Notes under the pieces: generated by a model
Database searches by the model: none
Seen by the model: only the letters and a program-made list of their open reading frames with translations
Told to the model about the DNA's origin: nothing
Assembly (NCBI RefSeq): GCF_905475345.1
Contig: NC_066586.1
Coordinates: 8,159,400 to 8,223,399 of the forward strand
Direction: 5' to 3'
DNA length: 64,000 bases
Source: Vespula vulgaris
Lineage: Eukaryota; Arthropoda; Insecta; Hymenoptera; Vespidae
Translations under genes and position numbers: made by a program
Part shown: piece by piece, positions 24,701-36,280 of the stretch
Position numbering within the stretch: position 1 is the stretch's first letter
Layout of the letters: each line of letters begins with the position of its first letter

Positions 24701-26007
24701 GAGAACGAGTGAAAAATCGAATATTGATTCTATCGATGGTACAAGCTACATACCTGGAACTTTGACTTGTTAACTCAACTTCAAATTCGTTCGCACTGTT
24801 CGTTTAACCAACGATAGGGTCAATGTATTCTTTAACCTTTAACCCATAGAGTATATAATACAATATATATTATATATAAATTTTTAAACATACGTACTTG
24901 TATATAAATTTCATATACGTCTATATCGTGATATAAAATATATCTAAAATCATACGCCTCAAATTCGTTCGCGCTGTTCGTTTAATCAACGATAGGGTCA
25001 ATGTATTCTTTAACCTTTAACCCATAGAGTATATAATACAATATATATTATATACAAATTTTTAAACATACGTACTTGTATATAAATTTCATATACGCCT
25101 ATATCGTGATGTAAATTATATCTAAAATCATACGGCTCAAATATTCGATATATCCGTAGAAAAATTTTAGTTTCTTTTTTTCTTTTAATTTTGAAGTAAA
25201 TAAAGGTAGCCATGTAGCACGATTCAGCTAATATATTTATTGGATTGGCTAATAAGTAATGTCGGAATTTTTAATATTTTATATCTAAATGAAACAACAA
25301 TAAATAATATCTAAATACATAACAATAATAAAACAACGACAATATCATTTCGTTTAATAATAATAAAATTTCAAAAATACTAGTGTTATTCGTTTAAATA
25401 TATAATATTAACAATTCCGACATTAGCCAATTTAATATACGTTTTTTTTTATCCGAATAAATTACTTATATGTATGTGTATGTGTATGTATATGTGTATG
25501 TATACGTTCGTTCTAACTTTTCTTTTCTTTTCTTTCTTTTTTTTTTTTTTATAGAACACAACAGATTCTAATAACATCGTTAAGGAAGATTCAATCATGC
25601 CGTCTGATCCAACAAAGTTATTATTGTTGTTGAATGAAATTGCTCAAAAACTTACCGATGTTTTTGGCAGACAGGACGTGTGCTCCGAAATATTTGATGA
25701 TACATTAACGGATAAGGTTAGAAGGTTTCAAAAATATGTTCTTACATTAATTATTTTTTAAAATATATCATAAAATTGTACTCATACCTTATAGCTTGAA
25801 ACAATGTCTATCACAACTTCGTTAGAAGGTAAAGCTGTACGCGTTGAAAATGTTCCACTTTTTTCGAAATTTCCAATATGGACATCTTCAGCGATACCAC
25901 TTTCGGAAGATGAAGAAGAAGTGCCAACGAGAAATACCCTGAAAAGGCAAGCACAACTATTAGTCGACACAAAAAGTCGAAGAAAAGGATTGGGTTTCAA
26001 AAGATAA
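20719..26007 (+). CDS. ODAD3: Outer dynein arm docking complex subunit 3 (CCDC151), 10 exons, 551 aa
   Basis: Exons: 20719-20812, 22099-22220, 22287-22439, 22520-22621, 22695-22880, 22962-23077, 23186-23548, 23644-23788, 25555-25716, 25795-26007. All junctions are GT-AG and the phases close to one 1656-nt frame; an in-frame TAG at 20,683 precedes the start. The protein is almost entirely charged coiled coil with no membrane segment. Family signatures seen: an N-terminal KKKIQLSEGQRKA block, a central FAKLRNVTGV...RFLGQ segment, and an acidic-then-basic tail (PLSEDEEEVPTRNTLKRQ). These match ODAD3/CCDC151 in order and length (about 595 aa in human). Known role: with ODAD1 and partners it docks outer dynein arms on axonemal doublets; in an insect that means sperm flagella and perhaps chordotonal cilia. 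The exon 6 donor, CAG|GTTCGT, is non-consensus but needed for frame. Intron 8 (1.77 kb) carries repeats. CCDC63/ODAD1 paralogues are less likely. Confidence 0.92.
20844..20888. repeat. TA microsatellite in ODAD3 intron 1
   Basis: About 22 TA units starting 30 bp after the exon 1 donor. Confidence 0.95.
21686..21740. repeat. CT microsatellite in ODAD3 intron 1
   Basis: Interrupted (CT)n tract inside the 1.3-kb first intron. Confidence 0.9.
24781..25136. repeat. Tandem duplication, unit 178 bp, in ODAD3 intron 8
   Basis: Two nearly identical direct copies: the word AAATTCGTTCGC begins at 24,783 and again at 24,961. Both copies run through CAACGATAGGGTCAATG, a TATA-rich centre and ATCTAAAATCATACG. 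Only a handful of substitutions separate them, so the duplication is recent. A few bases of a third copy follow. Confidence 0.92.
25240..25435. mobile_element. 196-bp mariner-type MITE in ODAD3 intron 8
   Basis: The left end, TTGGATTGGCTAATAAGTAA, and the inverted right end, TTAAATTGGCTAATGTCGGA, form long terminal inverted repeats. After a 6-base indel the match continues through TGTCGGAATT, TTAATATT and a TTTAAA/TCTAAATGAA block, so each arm is about 50 bp. TA duplications flank both ends (25,238-25,239 and 25,436-25,437), the mariner target. The terminus resembles the GGTTGGC-AAC-TAAGTAATTGCGG ends of insect mariners. The AT-rich centre has no coding capacity, so the element is non-autonomous. 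Confidence 0.85.
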
Positions 26008-26013
26008 AATTTT

Positions 26014-26017
26014 CTCG

Positions 26018-26072
<55 letters not shown>

Positions 26073-26115
26073 GTTATTATTATTATTATTATTGTTATTA
26101 TTGTTATTATCATCC
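26014..26115. repeat. ATT trinucleotide repeat in the ODAD3 3' region
   Basis: About 30 ATT units with occasional GTT interruptions begin a few bases after the ODAD3 stop codon, so they probably lie in its 3' UTR. An ATTAAA at about 26,145 is a candidate poly(A) signal. Confidence 0.9.
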
Positions 26116-26457
26116 TCTTCCTTTTCACCTTTCTCTATTTATTAATTAAATTAATTGTACGTAGAATTGTTAAATATTCGAACTACTTAAGTACATATAG
26201 AAATTTGAAAATGACTACGTTAATAATGACAAAGTTAATAATTAATGTCGTTTTTAATAATTTTTATTTTATGATATTAATTTAGTATTTGCACATTGTT
26301 TTAAAAAAATTTGTGAAGAATTATGACGTGCAAAGTATCCGATAAAATAATTAATTAACAAAAATTGTAATCGAAGGAAAGCAACGAATACTGATAGAGT
26401 CATATTTATGTCCAAACTATGAGTGGAATGTTGTGTATATATTAATTTGTATTAAAC

Positions 26458-28048
26458 ATGCCGGCTAAAGTACAAAATAAGGTTTTAATATACGAAGGAT
26501 GCAATTATTTAAGATATCGTCTTTTATTATCAACGTTGTCTGGAAAACCAGTACGTATTATTAATATTAGAACCAAAGACGACGATCCTGGATTAAAAGG
26601 TTAGATTTGAGGTTATACATGTGTTGTATTTAAAATCAAATTGTATATTAATACATAGTATATATTGTTACAGAATATGAGATAAGCTTCATACGTTTAT
26701 TGGATAAACTTACTAATGGTACTAGAGTAGAATTAAATGAAACGGGTACTTCCTTATATTACAATCCTGGTTTATTGAATGGCGGAGAGCTAGAACATGA
26801 GTGCAGCTTGCAGCGTGCAATTGGATATTATTTAGAAGCAGTCATTATTTTAGGACCTTTTTGTAAAAAACCTATTGATATCAAACTTAGAGGAGTAACA
26901 AGTAATACATTGGGTATGTAATTTGTTGGTATAAATATATAATAAAGTTTATCTTTTTATGAAATTTCTTTTATATATTCCGAATAGATCCATCTGTGGA
27001 TAGAATTAAAGCAGCATGTATACCATTGTTAAAAAGATTTATAGTGGATACAGACATCGAACTTACTATCAAAAAAAGAGGAATGGCACCGTTAGGAGGT
27101 GGAGAAATACATTTCAAATGTCCTCTTTGTCGTAATCTTAAATCTGTACAGGTAATTTTTATTTTTAAGATATGCGTCTATATAAAATATATTATTTTAA
27201 AATAAATATTTTTCTCTCTTCTATAAAATTATATATTTATTATTCGTAGCTTCAGAATAGTGGTATGATAAAACGTATTAGAGGAGTTTCTTGTAGCGTA
27301 CGTGTTTCACCAGCAATTGCTAATCGTATGGTTGAATCAGCTAAAGGCGTATTATTAAAATTTTTACCAGACATATACATACATACGGATCACTGTAGAG
27401 GTGCAGCTAGTGGCAAGTCACCAGGTATTTATCAAATATTAATAAGTTTACCATTTCTAAAACTTTATGTTGCTATAATATAGATTACACATACATTAGG
27501 TTTCGCAATAAGTTTGACAGCTGAAACAACCAATGGTATTTTTCTCAGTGGAGAGGCTTGTTCACCTTTGATGATAACAGGTTCTTTACCTTGTGTACCA
27601 GAAGATCTTGGAAAAGAAGCAGCTATGATGTTACTTGATGAAATTTATCGGTAAAAGAAAAAAAGAACTTATATTAGATTTTTAAATTAAAGAAATTTAA
27701 ATAAATTTTTAAATCCACTGTCTGACTTAATTATAGAAATGGATGTGTAGATTCTCCATTCCAAAGCATGGCAGCAATGTTTATGGTACTCGGTAAAAAG
27801 GATGTATCCAAAATTGTAACAGGTCCTTTAACCCAATCAATGTAAGTACCGTATTATTGTAAATAACGTATAATATACTAATAATTTCATTATATTCGTA
27901 TAGGATACAATTTTTAAGAGATTTACGAGATTTTCTTGGGACAGTTTTTAAAATTGAACCTATTAAAGAGGAAGATGAAATAAAAGAGCAAGTAACCTTG
28001 ACTTGTATTGGTATAGGTTATACTAATTTGAGTAAACGTACATTGTAA
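26458..28048 (+). CDS. RCL1: RNA 3'-terminal phosphate cyclase-like protein (RCL1), 7 exons, 373 aa
   Basis: Exons: 26458-26599, 26674-26913, 26988-27151, 27250-27424, 27500-27650, 27737-27841, 27904-28048. All introns are short (about 62-98 bp) and GT-AG, phases close to 1122 nt, and an in-frame TAA at 26,443 precedes the ATG. The 373 aa equals the human RCL1 length. Diagnostic segments in order: YEISFIRLLDKLTNG, a NETGTSLYYNPGLLNGG block, KKPIDIKLRGVTSNTLG, KKRGMAPLGGGEIHFKCPL, VSPAIANRMVESAKG, and FQSMAAMFMVLGKKDVSK. The last block lacks the catalytic histidine context of true RtcA cyclases and fits the RCL1 branch. Known role: nucleolar, binds Bms1 and acts in early 18S pre-rRNA cleavage in the small-subunit processome. 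The start is 450 bp after the ODAD3 stop, and ADAT1 converges on it. An ATTAAA at 28,103 may direct polyadenylation. Confidence 0.96.
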
Positions 28049-28178
28049 AATATTTTTTAAAATATAGCATTTTTCTAATTTTTAAATTGTAAATATAAAA
28101 TTATTAAAAATTGTACATATCACTTTCATTACCTATATATATATATTTTTTTTTAAATATATTATACTTTAGTTATTA
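28049..28178. other. Short convergent 3' intergenic spacer (RCL1/ADAT1)
   Basis: Only 130 bp separate the RCL1 stop from the ADAT1 stop on the opposite strand. The spacer is extremely AT-rich, with an ATTAAA for the plus strand at 28,103-28,108 and AT repeats near 28,135. The two 3' UTRs probably overlap or nearly so. Confidence 0.8.
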
Positions 28179-29553
28179 TTACAATATAAAGTCTTGCAAG
28201 TATAATGGTTTATCTGGCCAAGAAATAAAAAATTCTCTCTTCAATTGGTTCCAAGTACTTTGATACTGAACAGACCATTGTTTGCAATCATAATATGTAA
28301 TTCTTTTTGGATGGAATATATCTGTTTTAATATTTTTATACTTATCACAAATTTTTAAACACGTTTCTAAAAGAGCACGTCTACTAACAAGTAAGTTGTG
28401 GCCCTTCTTTTTTTTAGTTACTCCTTGCTTTCTGCCTTGTACCGCTATTTCTAAATCGCTGTAAATATTTTATGAATTATTAATATCATTACTATTATTA
28501 TTCACAACAAACTTGTTTTATATGTATGAAAATATAAACCTTTTTCTCACAGCACACCATATAATACTTGATGGACATGGATTTATTCTTTTTCCTTCTT
28601 TTCTCTGGGCAAAAGCAATATCCGCTTGAAAGATCTTAGGTACATGTAACTTATTACTAAATCTTTTACATAAGCCACGTTCCATGGCTTCTAGCGAGAA
28701 AGGGCAACCCTTACCAATAGTAATACTTTCCAATTTTATTGTTGAAATTAACAATGATAGCAGCGAACCCTGTACCCCAATAATATTCCATCTACAACAG
28801 TATGAAATATCTAATATATAGTTATATTCTTTTTCCAGTTATTATTACATTTCTATCTAAATTATTTGTCACATACTTTGCCATTTTATCTGAACATGAT
28901 AAACTTAATGTAGGATCTCCTCTACCAGGTTTTGTTCGTAATGGACCAGTTATATGATAATTAGCTCCTGGTAATTTGGGATCTTGATGTTGTTCAGTTT
29001 TTAAGCATTTTGCTCCTGTTCTGTGTATGTCTGTATTTATTTCACTGACAGATAATTCTAATGTCATCGTTTCTTTGTCATTATGCATTGTCTTCCTAAT
29101 TTTTGTGGGACATTCTTCCTCATCTATGTCATCCTTAGGAAATATAGAACAATCTCCACAAGGACTTTGACTGGAGAAAAAATGAAATGATATGCTAGGA
29201 TACATTTCTAATTTATTCTCTTTGTTTAGGAATAAAATATTACTTTTGAAACCACTTAATACAATATCTATTTGATCGTACAAATAACGTAAGAAGGCAC
29301 GTCTTGCGAGTATTTCTGCATGAGAATCACTCAATCTAGAACCTCTTTCATGTGGAGCAGTTTTAATTAATTCAGATCCTCCTAAACACTTTGTACCTGT
29401 AGCAAGCGATACTACAGATAAAGATTCGCATTCTGTTTTTAAAAGAATTCCTGACAATATCGTCCATTCGTTATCCGTTGGTTTTCCACTTTTTTTCAAT
29501 GCATTATACTTTTCAATACAAAGTTTAGCCACTTTATTTGGAAGATCGTTCAT
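28179..29553 (-). CDS. ADAT1: tRNA-specific adenosine deaminase 1 (ADAT1), 3 exons, 402 aa
   Basis: Exons on the minus strand: 29553-28877, 28791-28540, 28458-28179. Junctions AAA|GTATGT, TAG|ATGG, AAG|GTTTAT and CAG|CGAT keep one 1209-nt frame; an upstream in-frame TAA lies at 29,583-29,581. The deaminase domain shows the zinc and proton-shuttle signature SDSHAEILARRAFLRYL, the PCGDC cysteine at about residue 130, and the third zinc ligand in DPTLSLSCSDKMAKWN at about residue 220. The conserved GRGDP and QGSLLSL segments are present, and the C-terminus has the ADAT1-type NGRKQG-like box (QGRKQGVTKKKK). Known reaction: adenosine to inosine at position 37 of tRNA-Ala. Length fits insect ADAT1 proteins (about 400 aa), shorter than the vertebrate form. 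The start codon is 61 bp downstream of the aldo-keto reductase stop on the same strand. Confidence 0.96.
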
Positions 29554-29614
29554 TGTGCTTCTTTGATACTTATAACCGTATTAACTAATATATTAATTTG
29601 TTTGTTTAATTTAA

Positions 29615-30961
29615 TTAATAAACATTTTTTGGATCCCATGCATATTTAATTTGTGGGAGACTTGATAAAATTTTCATTTGTTTCGTATCAATAATAAAAT
29701 TTAAATTTATGTTATCTCGTATATGTTCTTTTTTTACAGCCTTGGGAATGACACCTGAGAATTACAAAATAAGATTATTTTATAAGTAATCATATTTGAC
29801 AATAACTTATATTAATAATAGCACAGTTACCAATGCCTTGTTGTAAAGCCCATTTCAATAATAATCTTGCTGGAGATACATTAATCTCTGAAGCAATAAT
29901 ATTAACAACAGGATCTTTAAGAAGATTTGTATTGGTACTTGTACCTAAAGAGGAATATGCTTGTATATGTATTCCTTCTGCATTACAAAATTTAATTAAT
30001 TCCTCTTGACGATAATGCGGGTGACATTCCACCTGTATATTCAAAGAAAAGAAATAAATATGTCATATAATGATGAATATTAGTTTAAAAAATATTGCAT
30101 CTAACATACTTGATTAACTGCAGGTTTTACACCGTAATAATTATTCAATAATTGTTTTAAATGATCTACAGTATAATTAGAAACACCAATAGATCTTATT
30201 AAACCTTTGTTATGTAATTCTACTAGTTTTTCCCAGGTACAAGCACGCAAATCTTTATTTTGTTGAGAATTTTCAGGAATGCGTGCAGCTCCAGGCCAAT
30301 GTATCAAATATAAATCAATATAAGAAAGACCAAGCGATTTGAGAGATTTTAAAACCGATCGTTGTATACCTTCTGGATCTCCATTTTCACTAGGTGCTTT
30401 ATAAAAAATAAATATAATATTTAACAATTACTAATGCAATATTACTATAAAAAAAAAGCAAAGATTTTTGTTTGGATTCGTACCTAATTTAGTAGTGACA
30501 AAGATATCTTCTCTTCGGAGATTATATTTAGGTAATAATTCCTTTAAAGCATCACCAATTTCTTCTTCATTTCTATATACTGCTGCTGTATCTGAACGAG
30601 AATCAAATCGTATAAAAATATAAGAAATATAAAACATATAACAAAGAAAATATAAATATATCGCTCGATAGACTTACCAATCGATCTAAAACCTACTTTC
30701 AAGCTTTCATCGATTACCTCGTAAATAGTTTCCTTGCCATGTATTTTATAAGTTCCAACTGAAAATGCAATACAGCAAATAAAATAATGATTGGAATACA
30801 ATACGTATTTCATGTGTCTCTAATCAAATGTATTTGATAACAAAGAATTATAAATTATCAATATTATTATTATTATATTTTATTTTAGAAGCATGCTCAC
30901 TTCCAATAAGTGGCATACTATAACCACTTGAAAGTTGAATACATTCACTGGCAATACTCAT
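29615..30961 (-). CDS. Aldo-keto reductase, 6 exons, 292 aa
   Basis: Exons on the minus strand: 30961-30901, 30758-30678, 30591-30484, 30396-30110, 30032-29831, 29754-29615. All junctions are GT-AG and phases close to 879 nt; an in-frame TAG at 30,967-30,965 precedes the start. The NADPH-dependent (beta/alpha)8 fold is indicated by MPLIGIGTYKI and then the catalytic tetrad: Asp in GFRSIDTAAVYRNEE, Tyr in the same motif, Lys in IFVTTKL, His in DLYLIHWPG. Later come IRSIGVSNY, the substrate loop NQVECHPHYRQEEL, and the cofactor segment VIPKAVKKEHIRDN. Family members reduce aldehydes and ketones in the cytosol; the substrate cannot be read from sequence. The C-terminal loop is short and ends ...DPKNVY, closer to glyoxal-reductase-like members than to vertebrate aldose reductases. 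Confidence 0.94.
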
Positions 30962-31456
30962 ATTCTAATTCGTTTACTAATTGTTTAAAAAGAGAAATTA
31001 TAAATTATATGCATCGGGTTTTAGACACAATGACCATACGGCATGAATTGTTTGATACAATACTAATTGACAAAGCTTTCTAAAAATAATACCAGAAGGC
31101 GCTTCAATCAAAATAGTTTTTCACAAAGATTGATAACTAAGCTTTACAATTCGAAAGAATATTCTAAATTTTATATTCATTACAAAACGATCTTTCTATA
31201 ATAATTCCAACAATTTATATCTAATGTATTAATAATAAAAATGAATAAAAATTAATAACCTAGACAGAAAACAGTGTCTCGTAGTAGTTCATCAAAGATC
31301 TATAGAGGTCTACGAGGTAGTTCGTTAATGATCTATAGAGTATCTACGAAAAATTTCATCAATGTACGAAGGTCAATAAACTTATTACTACTAACATTTA
31401 AGCGTTCAATATTTACAGGTAGATTAACTGTGTAATGACAACGTTTACTTTTGCAT

Positions 31457-31489
<33 letters not shown>

Positions 31490-34300
31490 AAAGTAATTTT
31501 ATTATTACTTTCTTTGAGTAATAAGACACGTCCAGATGAAACCTACTACATTGTACACATTTTTCATCTTTCTCATTCTTATTTTTTTATAGGCATAAAG
31601 ATATAAAAAATAAGTAAAATTTAAGAGACAAATTATATTTAAAAGAATAATGGGATTGTATCGTATATTCCTCGTCAATTTCAATGATTCAATATGCATA
31701 TTCCATAGAGAGCAAGACGGATCGTACACGGCATACCCTACTCGATCATAAAGATTTAAATAGTGGGGACGCGACGGAGCATGGAAAGCGAAGAGAAGTT
31801 ACAAAGCCATCGGAGAAGTTATTCATACATAGGAGATACATATTATACGTCGAGGTATGAGCGAGACGTTCGTTAGGAGCTTCCTCGATAAACATCTCAC
31901 GGCAGCGCTTCCTCCGAACGTGTGTGCGCGTAACTCGCGTTAGGCTTGTCAGAAAATTAGTAATTCTAAGCGGCGTATTCTTTCTCAATCGAACGACTGT
32001 GTCATCTGTACACACGCACTACGTTTACACACGTGTCCAACATACCCATGGACGCTAATTACTCGGCGCCGATCGTACCTATTTAAACTTCTTTACGTTT
32101 TCTTCTCTTCTTTTCTTTCATTTTATTATTTTCCTTTTTATCAAGAGTATGTACGTAAGTATGTAAGTGGTATGTACGTCCATTCGATTATATATGGTAT
32201 ATATCATAATAAATTTTCGAGTTGTACAAGAAGGATTTCTATGAAAGATTTCTAAAGTTGATGTGTATGATTGTTTTAATTTAATTTAATTAAAGATAGT
32301 TACTATAATAGGTAATAAAGATCTCGTTGTTCCTTTATATGATATAATTAAATTAAAAAAAAGATATATATATATACATATAATTGTATATAGTTATATA
32401 TACGTACGTAGAATCTGTATTGTAGAAATCGAATTAGATAGAACAGGAGACCAATTTCCTTATAATCACCCTTCTTCGATCGATACTAGCCAAGAATGTT
32501 TTCTCTTCCACCAAGTTCCATGAAAGCTATTTGACTTGTTCACGAAATCAGCCGATTCATCGTGCGATTTGCGTACACATTTTTGCACTCATCGAGTGAC
32601 TCGTAGTTACGTTTAATAAAAATAAAAGAGCTTCTCGGAGGAAGGAAGAACGCGACAGAAGTACGCGACTTCCAGCAGGTGGTACCCGCATTGTTGGACA
32701 AAATGGAGAAAAAATAAAGAAATGGATAAAAATATAAAATTAAATGCATAAACGAGGAACAGAAATGAAGGGGTACCGTCGATACATAATAACAAAGATG
32801 GTTTATTCTTTCCTTTTTCATTTATTTCGTACTTTAGATAAGCAAATTAGTATAACTACCTAGTAACCTTCACGCAGTGAGACTCGAGCAGTCGATGTTA
32901 CTTCCGATAGTATGCACGATCCTTCGCGAGCACTTTCGAGCTAATTGGCTGCGTACTACGTTTCTGTTAATTAGCTACTTTTTCACATTTAACTTTTCAA
33001 TAAAAACGACGATCGACTTTCACGCTCTCGTTTTCGCCTTCTTTCAAACTCTGCATGTAACATTTCATAAAGTCTCACTCGAAAGTGCTAAATCAAAGTA
33101 TCCGAAGTAAAATCGGTTCGTTCGTTCGTTCGTTCGTTCGACCGTTCATACGTTTTCTTTAAAACGTCGTTCGATGTTGTTACAAATAAAGAATATGAAC
33201 TGTAAGAAGCCAAAGAAAAGGCATAGGCTGAGTCGGTTATATTTTTTCAACGTTCTCGAGGATGACGAAGTAACAATATTCGCATAACCGGTCTATACCT
33301 TTTATACTTGGCGCAGGTACTTCTGTGTATCACTTTCCGCGCGTTGCAACGCGCTATCCTCGCATAACATCTTGTTCATTAGCGCTCGCGCGTCATTCGA
33401 AAAAGCTTGAAAACCTCGACCCGCCGATGAAGAGATGATTCAACGTTTTTTCTTCTTCCTTCTTCGAAGAGAAAGATGAAGAAGGAGAAGGAGAGAACGA
33501 GCGGCGAAGAGAACCAAGGCGATTAACGAAGTTCCCTCCATCTTCAAAGTCCGTATGTCCGTTCGAACATCTCGCATCTGTACCTAAGACAAATTAAATG
33601 TATCTATCCCGTAGATGATACTATTTTGCAATAAGAAGAAAGATATCGTGAGAAACTGTTAGTTAAATTATATTCATCCCATTAAATCGCACGGAATAAG
33701 AACGATTGAAAACGAATAAGTGTAACGTTTTCATCAGATTTATGTCGTTACTTTGACAAATTATACTCGTTTTTTATGGATACGTAGAAGTTGCGCAACG
33801 TGTCTTCATTTTTCCTTAAAAATTTAACGATTCCTAATAAATAATTTTATATTCGACGAATCGAGAATTCACTTGAAAGTAGAAAATTGTGTTACGATAA
33901 CTAACTCTTCCTTCTTCTCGCTAGCAACTTCCGGACGTTCAACTTAAGTTACGTTTTCGTTAGGAGACTCGATAGATCCGGTCGCGTGCGACGATTCTCG
34001 TAAAACCGCGTCGTTTTCGCGAGATTGATCGTGCCGAGAAGTCACGCAAAGGGAAGTCTCTAATCGTTGATTATCGCGACGAAAAGTCTCCTCTTTGAAC
34101 ATGCGGAGAGAACGTGTATTTCCGACGATACGTTTTCAAGAACGATTCGTGGGCTTGCACCTGCGTTGTCAGTACGAGCACCTGGAAATTCGGAACAAGT
34201 TTTTAACATTTTTGAGATATTACCATAACAAAAATTATACGTGCAAAAATTGTTACCTTCGCAAATTTTTATTTATATATAACACGTATTTATAATAGAT
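30962..34300. other. Region upstream of the aldo-keto reductase, no gene seen
   Basis: The first few hundred bases should hold the leftward promoter of the aldo-keto reductase. Notable items are a 33-bp imperfect duplication at 31,284-31,350, a CA-TA repeat at 31,467-31,490, and a TTCG repeat at 33,114-33,140. Two CpG-rich patches (31,750-32,070 and 33,230-34,200) stand out in otherwise AT-rich DNA. No exon is supported. Confidence 0.5.
31284..31350. repeat. 33-bp imperfect direct duplication around GATCTATAGAG
   Basis: Two adjacent copies begin GTAGTTC at 31,284 and 31,317; each contains GATCTATAGAG followed by a TCTACGA element. They lie about 325-390 bp upstream of the aldo-keto reductase start. 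Confidence 0.7.
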
Positions 34301-36237
34301 ACGTTCCTATAAATTGTGTAGAATGTTAAAGAAATTTAAAATACGTATAAGAGGGAGTAATGAACAATTAGTAATGAACAAATCTCTTTTTTGAATTTAT
34401 ACATGCAAAACAGTCGTAGAGTCTATTTGTTTATTAGTATACAATTTTTTTTGCGATCGTAGACCTAGATTTTATCTAAATAAAACAATAAACTTAAATT
34501 CAATGTTCGATCGTAAAAAGATAAATAAATAAATAATTATATTATTATTAGAATTAAGATATCATGGAAGATAGTAAAGGAATCAATTTAATGTAAGGTT
34601 ACAAATTCTTTCATGAAGAATTATCGATAAGTAAAATTTTCAATTTTATAATCAATATTTTCTTAGTTTTTTAATATAATGAATATAATAGCGATTTTGT
34701 TTTTGCTTTTCTCTTCAGATCAATATTACGATAGTGTCTTCTTCGTCTACAATAACGTTGACCTACCTCATTTTTAATCTATTACTCATAGACCTGCCTC
34801 AATTTCGACCTACAGCATAGACGAGTGTTTTCGAGCCGTTGTAGAACTTCTTAAGTAGTGAGTGAAAAAATTCAAGTTCTTCCGGTATCTATTATGAGGA
34901 GAATGAAAGGTCTAAATCGACATAAATTACTTGTTATAATGTCTTCAACAGATTATTAGAAGACAAGTACGATCGTAAATAAATCGTTTTGTGAATCTAC
35001 ACATTTATGATACATTTTTAAAAATGTTTTTTTCATCCCTTACGTATTTACTTATATTCGTTCGAACTAGAATTATCTGTAGGTAATAATTTTAATAATT
35101 AATAGCGAAGGATTAAGTTCATTTTATAATTTATTTGATTTTTTGAAGATTAGTAAACAATTCGAGTGTTGATCGTCCGACTTCGTTGGTAAAAAAGTAC
35201 ATTATCTTTGACATGCTTCGTGTCATTTTATAGTTCTAGAGATATAAAAGTAATTTATTTTGATGAAAAATAATACGTATATAAAATAAACACAAGAAAG
35301 CATTCGTGACTGGTAGATTTTTGTTAATTAATTAGTATAATTTCGTTAATTAATTAGAACGTTGCTTTTATAGAGAAATTACCTGAGAGTACTTTAATAT
35401 AATATACGATATTAATTTTTTAAATGTATACATGACAATGTATACTAATTTATAAAATAACAACGAAATAATTTTTTTAATGTATAAATGATAGAATTAA
35501 TGTTTTTCTAAGCTATTTATAAAATATAATTTTATAAAAATAATATCGTAATTTTTAATGTTTTATAGAAAGAAAAAGAAATAGAATTAATAATTCTTAG
35601 GCTTACAGATTATATCAATAATTAATTAACTTGTTTTAACTAAGGATTTTCAGTTCCTAATTTACTACTTCTCATTTGTTCTTCTTATGTTTATTGCATT
35701 TTGATCTATGTGTATGACCAGGTGCTAATCGTATGGACGAGCATCAGTTAGTAGTGTTGGTATAGGTTTAATTTTAAGATCCTCTTCATTCAACGACTGT
35801 CAGTATATTAGTGATCGTGCACAATGTACATTTCATCCTGTGTCTGCATTATTAGATCGTGAATTATATTATACATCGGTACACGACATTTTCAGTTATA
35901 TAAAAGTATGCTACAACATGTATACAAAATATACAAAGTGTCTCACAACTGATATTGACATCTTGATTTATGTTAGTATTATCATCCGCAGCAAATAATG
36001 TTTCAAATGAAAGTTTAATTTCATTGAGGGGGGCATAGATATTCTGATATTATTAGTTCAGTTTTTTGTAAATTGACACGTACTTTTTAATATATCAATT
36101 GATGAATCTCGATATTCTTTATAAAAAAAAATTTTAATCCATGTATGGCAAAAAATCATTAGTGTTTGTAAAACATTTTATTTTAAATATTGCTAAGGAA
36201 CCATAATTTTGTTATTATGTTATATACATACATACAT

Positions 36238-36280
<43 letters not shown>

